From contig JANNHP010000099.1 of assembly GCA_031404455.1 (NCBI GenBank), positions 1-10,379 of the forward strand: a DNA stretch of 10,379 bases. The letters run 5' to 3'. This document shows positions 7,439 to 10,379 of the stretch, one piece after another. The position numbers and the translations under genes were made by a program. Position 1 is the first letter of the stretch. Each line of letters begins with the position of its first letter. The notes beneath the pieces were generated by a model that saw only the letters and a list, made by a program, of their open reading frames with translations, was not told the DNA's origin and ran no database searches. This DNA comes from JANNHP01 sp031404455 (GTDB lineage: Bacteria; Planctomycetota; JAJSAM01; JAJVHW01).

Positions 7439-8257
7439 CTACTTCGGCGCTGGATCCTTCGGCGGCTCGAGTTCCTTCAGCAGCTTCGCCGCCTCGGTGC
7501 CGATGTCGGTGCCCTTGTACTCCGCGGCGAGCTTCTTGAGTTCCTTGACCGCGGCGTCCTTGCCGTCGCCCGCGGCGGCGGTCTTGGCCGCGTCGAGGCG
7601 CTTCTGGCCGTCTTCGAGCAACTGCTTCTTCGCCTCGAGCGCCGCGTCGAGGATGGCGCCCGGGCGGTTGACCTTCTCGATCTTGGCGGCGGCGGCGAGA
7701 GCGTCCGCCACCTTCTTCTTCGCAAGCGCCGCGTCGAGCTCGGTCTTCGCCGCCGTCAGCGTGGCGTAGTCCTTCGAAGGCTTCCCCGGCTTGATCTTCT
7801 TCGCCGCGTCCTGCGCCTTCTGGAGGAACTGCGACACGGGGATCGCGCCGACGATCGGCTGCCCGAACGCCTCGCCCTTCGCGTCGCCGAAGAGCGTGTT
7901 GGGGTAGCCGCTCACCCCGTACTTCTTCGTGATGTCCTTCTCCGTGTCGCCGTCCACGAGGATCGGCGTGAAGCCCGACAGCGCCTTGATCACCTCAGCG
8001 TCCTTGAAGGCCGAACCGGCCAACTTTTTGCAGTAGCCTCACCACGTGGTGGTGAAGAAGTACATGGGCGGCCGGCCGGTGAACTCGACCTCCTTCATGC
8101 CCTTCGCGTAGCCCACGATGAAGGGCAGATCGCCCATGTGCTCGCCCCACTTCTCGCGCTCCGCGGGCGAGACGGTGTCCGCGGCAGCGGCGGTGGCGTC
8201 GAGAACGCCGAGCGTCCCGATCGAGAGAACCACGGCGAGCAGCCAGCTCTTGCGCAT
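7439..8257 (-). CDS. Exported selenocysteine thioredoxin-like protein (UGYC)
   Basis: Read through the TGA at 8041-8039 as selenocysteine, this is a 272-residue protein. The ATG at 8257 has a strong Shine-Dalgarno (AGGGAGG, 8266-8272 on the complement). Residues 1-26 are a Sec signal peptide (hydrophobic core, Ala-rich cleavage site before DTVSP). The thioredoxin-like domain spans about 35-150, with W72-U73-G74-Y75-C76 as redox motif and cis-proline P119 in GYPN. C76 is the only cysteine in the protein, so U73-C76 is the only possible intramolecular redox pair. Residues 150-272 are Lys/Ala-rich helices, possibly coiled coil, with a Pro-rich end, unlike the TPR-like extension of its paralogue. 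The N-terminal and redox regions match that paralogue closely (KWGxHMGDLPFxVGY, PMYFFT, KLAGSAFKDA). The stop is TAG. Ordinary callers would split it at the TGA. Likely an extracytoplasmic thiol-disulfide oxidoreductase; the partner is unknown. Confidence 0.88.
8005..8041 (-). promoter_or_regulatory. Sec UGA codon and SECIS-like stem-loop (second selenoprotein)
   Basis: On the minus strand the UGA (8041-8039) is followed by the same GGCC-GGTTC-GGCC hairpin (8021-8009), with loop onset again 21 nt after the UGA. The 12 nt just after the UGA differ between the two genes (GGCTACTGCAAA here, GGATGGTGCACG in the other), whereas the next 32 nt containing the hairpin are identical. They use Leu TTG and Gly GGT codons that are less favoured in this GC-rich DNA, which fits selection on RNA structure. 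Confidence 0.8.
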
Positions 8258-8270
8258 GACTTGAACCTCC

Positions 8271-8334
8271 CTGACGACGTCGACCTGCCGATAGGACGCC
8301 CGCGGACGGACCACGGTTCCGTCCGGGTCGTCAG
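8271..8334. repeat. Nested inverted repeats in divergent intergenic region
   Basis: Outer arms CTGACGAC (8271-8278) and GTCGTCAG (8327-8334) enclose a perfect 8-bp hairpin (CGGACGGA at 8303-8310 and TCCGTCCG at 8318-8325, loop of 7 nt). A CGACGTCG palindrome lies at 8275-8282. This lies between the second selenoprotein gene and the peptidase gene, which diverge, and could be an operator or a leader structure. No regulator can be named. Confidence 0.3.
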
Positions 8335-8350
8335 CACCTGAGACGGACGG

Positions 8351-8356
8351 GATACT
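8351..8356 (+). promoter_or_regulatory. Possible -10 box for the peptidase gene
   Basis: GATACT resembles a sigma-70 -10 element and would place transcription start near 8363, about 30 nt before the ATG. No convincing -35 box lies at the right distance, so this is a weak call. Confidence 0.2.
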
Positions 8357-8394
8357 ACGCCCGGTTCCATGCGTCCCGTTAGCGTCTCGTCCGA

Positions 8395-10379
8395 ATGACG
8401 GCACGCACTTGGACCGAGTCCCCCGTCCATCCGGCGCGCGAGGGGACGCGCAACTTCACCGCCGAGGACCTCTGGAAGATCCCGCGCGTCGGGGCGCCGG
8501 TGCCGTCGCCGGACGGCAAGTCGGTCGCCGTCGTCGTGACGACGGTGGACATGGGCGAGAACAAGGGCCGCGGCCGCATCTGGCTCGTTCCCGCGGCGGG
8601 CGGCGACGCGGTCCCGCTCACCTCCGCGGCGCTCGACGCCGCCGAGCCCGCGTTCTCGCCCGACGGCTCGCGCATCGCTTTCGTCAGGAAGGACGGAGAG
8701 AAGAAGCAGCTCTTCGTCATGTCGCTGACCGGCGGCGAACCCGAACGCGTCACCGAGATGCCGCTCGGCGTCTTCGATCCGACGTGGATGCCCGACGGCG
8801 CGGGCCTCGTGTTCGGCGCGATGCTCGTGAAGGGGCACCTCACGCCCGCCGCGACGAAGGCCGAGATCGAGCGCCGCGAGAAGGACCCGGTGAAGGCCCA
8901 CGTCACCGAGGACCGCGTCTTCCGCTACTGGGACACGTGGCTCACGACGGGCGAGGTGCCGCACCTCTTCCTGCTCGATCTCGCCACGAAGACGCTTCGC
9001 GACCTCACGCCCGAGGCGGCGCTCTTCTTCGACTGGATGGAACCGTCGAGCCAGTACGACCTCTCGCCCGACGGCACGGAGATCGCGTTTGCCGCGGCGT
9101 TCGAGGACAAGGCGCTCAATCGCCTGAGAGACGGCCTCTTCGTCGTCCCGGTCGCGGGCGGACCGGTCGTGAACCTCCTGCCGGATCACCCCGCCGGCAT
9201 CCGTCCGCCGCGTTACTCGCCCGACGGAAAGTCGATCGTGTACGGCGCGAACGAGGAGCCGTTCTTCTACGCCGACCGTACGCGTCTCTACCGCTTCGAC
9301 CGCGCGGCGAGGAAGCACCTGCCGCTGCTGACCGAGTGGGATCTCTCGCCCGCCACGTACGAGTACGCCGCGGACGGGACGCTCGTCATCGAGGCCGAAC
9401 GCGACGGTCGCCACGGTGTGTTCGCGTTCGACGGCACGGGCACGCCGACGGAGATCGTCCGCGGCGGGACGTGCGGCGGGGCGAGACCGTGCGGCGGCAG
9501 CGTCGTCTTCTCGATGAACACGATGTCCGCGCCGAGCGAGCTCTGGCGCTCGAAGCGGGACGGCAAGGGACTCGTGCGCCTCACGCACTTCACCGACGCG
9601 TCGATGCAGGGCATCGAACTCGGCGAGACGCGCGAGATCCGATTCGAGGGCGCGAAGGGCGAGCGCGTGCAGATGTACGTCGTCCTGCCGCCCGGGTTCG
9701 ACGCGTCGAAGAAGTGGCCGCTCGTCCACGTCATCCACGGCGGGCCGCACGGCATCAGCGGCGACAACTTCCACCCGCGCTGGAACGCGCACCTCTTCGC
9801 CGCGCCGGGCTACGTCGTCGCGATGGTGAACTTCCAGGGCTCGACGTCGTGGGGCAACGACTTCGCGAAGCGCATCCAGGGCGAGTGGGGCGACCGCCCC
9901 TTCGGCGACGTGATGCGCGCGACCGACGCGATGATCGAGACGGGATACGTGGACGAGAAGCGCATGGCGGCGACGGGCGCCAGCTACGGCGGCTACATGA
10001 TCGCGTGGATCGCGGGTCACACGACGCGCTTCACGTGCCTCGTCAACCACGCGGGCGTCTTCGACACGTGGAGCCAGTACGCGAGCGACGTGACTCAGGG
10101 CCGCCACCAGGCATTCGGCGGCGAACCGTGGGACCGTCAGGAGAACCTCGACCGATGGAACCCCGTCCGCGCGTCGGGCGCCTTTGCCACGCCGATGCTC
10201 GTCGTCCACGGAGACAAGGACTACCGAGTCCCCGGCGCGCAGGGCCTCTTCTGCTACGCGATCCTGAAGGCTCGCAACGTCCCCGCGCGCCTCGTCTACT
10301 TCCCCGACGAGAACCACTGGGTGCTGAAGCCGCGGAACTCGGTGTTCTGGTACGGGGAGGTGATGGGGTGGATCGCGCG
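8395..10379 (+). CDS. S9 family (prolyl oligopeptidase-like) serine peptidase, 3' end cut off
   Basis: The frame is open from ATG 8395 to the window edge (661 codons), with an in-frame TAG just upstream at 8380, so this is the first usable start; no Shine-Dalgarno is seen. The N-terminal part is a beta-propeller of PD40/TolB-like blades marked by recurring SPDG motifs (for example PSPDGKSVAVVV, FSPDGSRIAFV, LSPDGTEIAFAA, YSPDGKSIVYGA). The C-terminal part is an alpha/beta-hydrolase: nucleophile S530 in GASYGGYM, D609 in HGDKDYRVP and H641 in DENHWVL complete the triad, and HVIHGGPHG contributes the oxyanion region. Family members cut short peptides, often after proline or as acylaminoacyl or dipeptidyl peptidases; the exact specificity cannot be read. 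No signal peptide, so probably cytosolic. Since the triad is complete, only a short C-terminal tail should be missing. Confidence 0.93.
   Translation, partial: MTARTWTESPVHPAREGTRNFTAEDLWKIPRVGAPVPSPDGKSVAVVVTTVDMGENKGRGRIWLVPAAGGDAVPLTSAALDAAEPAFSPDGSRIAFVRKDGEKKQLFVMSLTGGEPERVTEMPLGVFDPTWMPDGAGLVFGAMLVKGHLTPAATKAEIERREKDPVKAHVTEDRVFRYWDTWLTTGEVPHLFLLDLATKTLRDLTPEAALFFDWMEPSSQYDLSPDGTEIAFAAAFEDKALNRLRDGLFVVPVAGGPVVNLLPDHPAGIRPPRYSPDGKSIVYGANEEPFFYADRTRLYRFDRAARKHLPLLTEWDLSPATYEYAADGTLVIEAERDGRHGVFAFDGTGTPTEIVRGGTCGGARPCGGSVVFSMNTMSAPSELWRSKRDGKGLVRLTHFTDASMQGIELGETREIRFEGAKGERVQMYVVLPPGFDASKKWPLVHVIHGGPHGISGDNFHPRWNAHLFAAPGYVVAMVNFQGSTSWGNDFAKRIQGEWGDRPFGDVMRATDAMIETGYVDEKRMAATGASYGGYMIAWIAGHTTRFTCLVNHAGVFDTWSQYASDVTQGRHQAFGGEPWDRQENLDRWNPVRASGAFATPMLVVHGDKDYRVPGAQGLFCYAILKARNVPARLVYFPDENHWVLKPRNSVFWYGEVMGWIA

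Noticed and set aside
6250..8041. Genome-wide reassignment of TGA to Trp or Gly
   Set aside because: TGA ends zwf (5210-5212) and the gene at 364-366 where the families or coding signal end, and no other in-frame TGA occurs inside recognised genes.
8095..10317. Long minus-strand open frame of 740 codons
   Set aside because: It is the antisense shadow of the S9 peptidase gene; its translation is low-complexity Arg/Val/Glu-rich with no recognisable domain, and the plus-strand frame has full catalytic motifs.
1..10379. CRISPR array, insertion sequence or transposase, riboswitch
   Set aside because: No regularly spaced repeats, no transposase motifs or terminal repeats, and no recognisable riboswitch core were seen.

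Overview
GC-rich bacterial DNA with G/C at most codon third positions. It suggests a high-GC Gram-negative bacterium or metagenome-derived lineage that exports proteins and makes selenoproteins; the phylum cannot be fixed from this window. Both TGA and TAG serve as ordinary stops here: TGA ends the glucose-6-phosphate dehydrogenase gene and the leftmost minus-strand gene. The genetic code is therefore standard.

Layout: (1) 28-104, a tRNA-Arg(CCT) gene with an imperfect acceptor stem. (2) 364-3533, two minus-strand genes: a SAM methyltransferase fused to an HNH nuclease (1872-3533) and, downstream of it, an unrecognised 444-residue protein (364-1698). (3) 3704-5968, the first two enzymes of the oxidative pentose phosphate pathway, zwf and pgl, 9 bp apart. 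(4) 6010-8257, two convergent genes for exported thioredoxin-like proteins, on either side of a strong bidirectional hairpin terminator. Each is interrupted by one in-frame TGA exactly where the first cysteine of the thioredoxin CxxC motif belongs (W-TGA-G-W-C and W-TGA-G-Y-C). (5) 8395 to the window end, a prolyl-oligopeptidase-family (S9) serine peptidase that runs off the right edge.

Main discovery: the two TGA-interrupted genes read best as a pair of selenoproteins with UxxC redox motifs. Both have a signal peptide, a good Shine-Dalgarno sequence before the upstream ATG, uninterrupted homology across the TGA, a final TAG stop, and an identical stem-loop with a GGUUC apical loop starting 21 nt after the TGA, which fits a bacterial SECIS element. 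Ordinary gene calling would split each gene into a short N-terminal piece and a separate C-terminal ORF. The first selenoprotein carries a C-terminal TPR-like helical region and lies 41 bp after pgl on the same strand, so it may be co-transcribed with the NADPH-producing zwf-pgl pair. Any functional link to NADPH supply is inference.

Second point of interest: the methyltransferase-HNH fusion next to an orphan gene and close to a tRNA gene. It may be an accessory or defence-type module, but that is not demonstrated.
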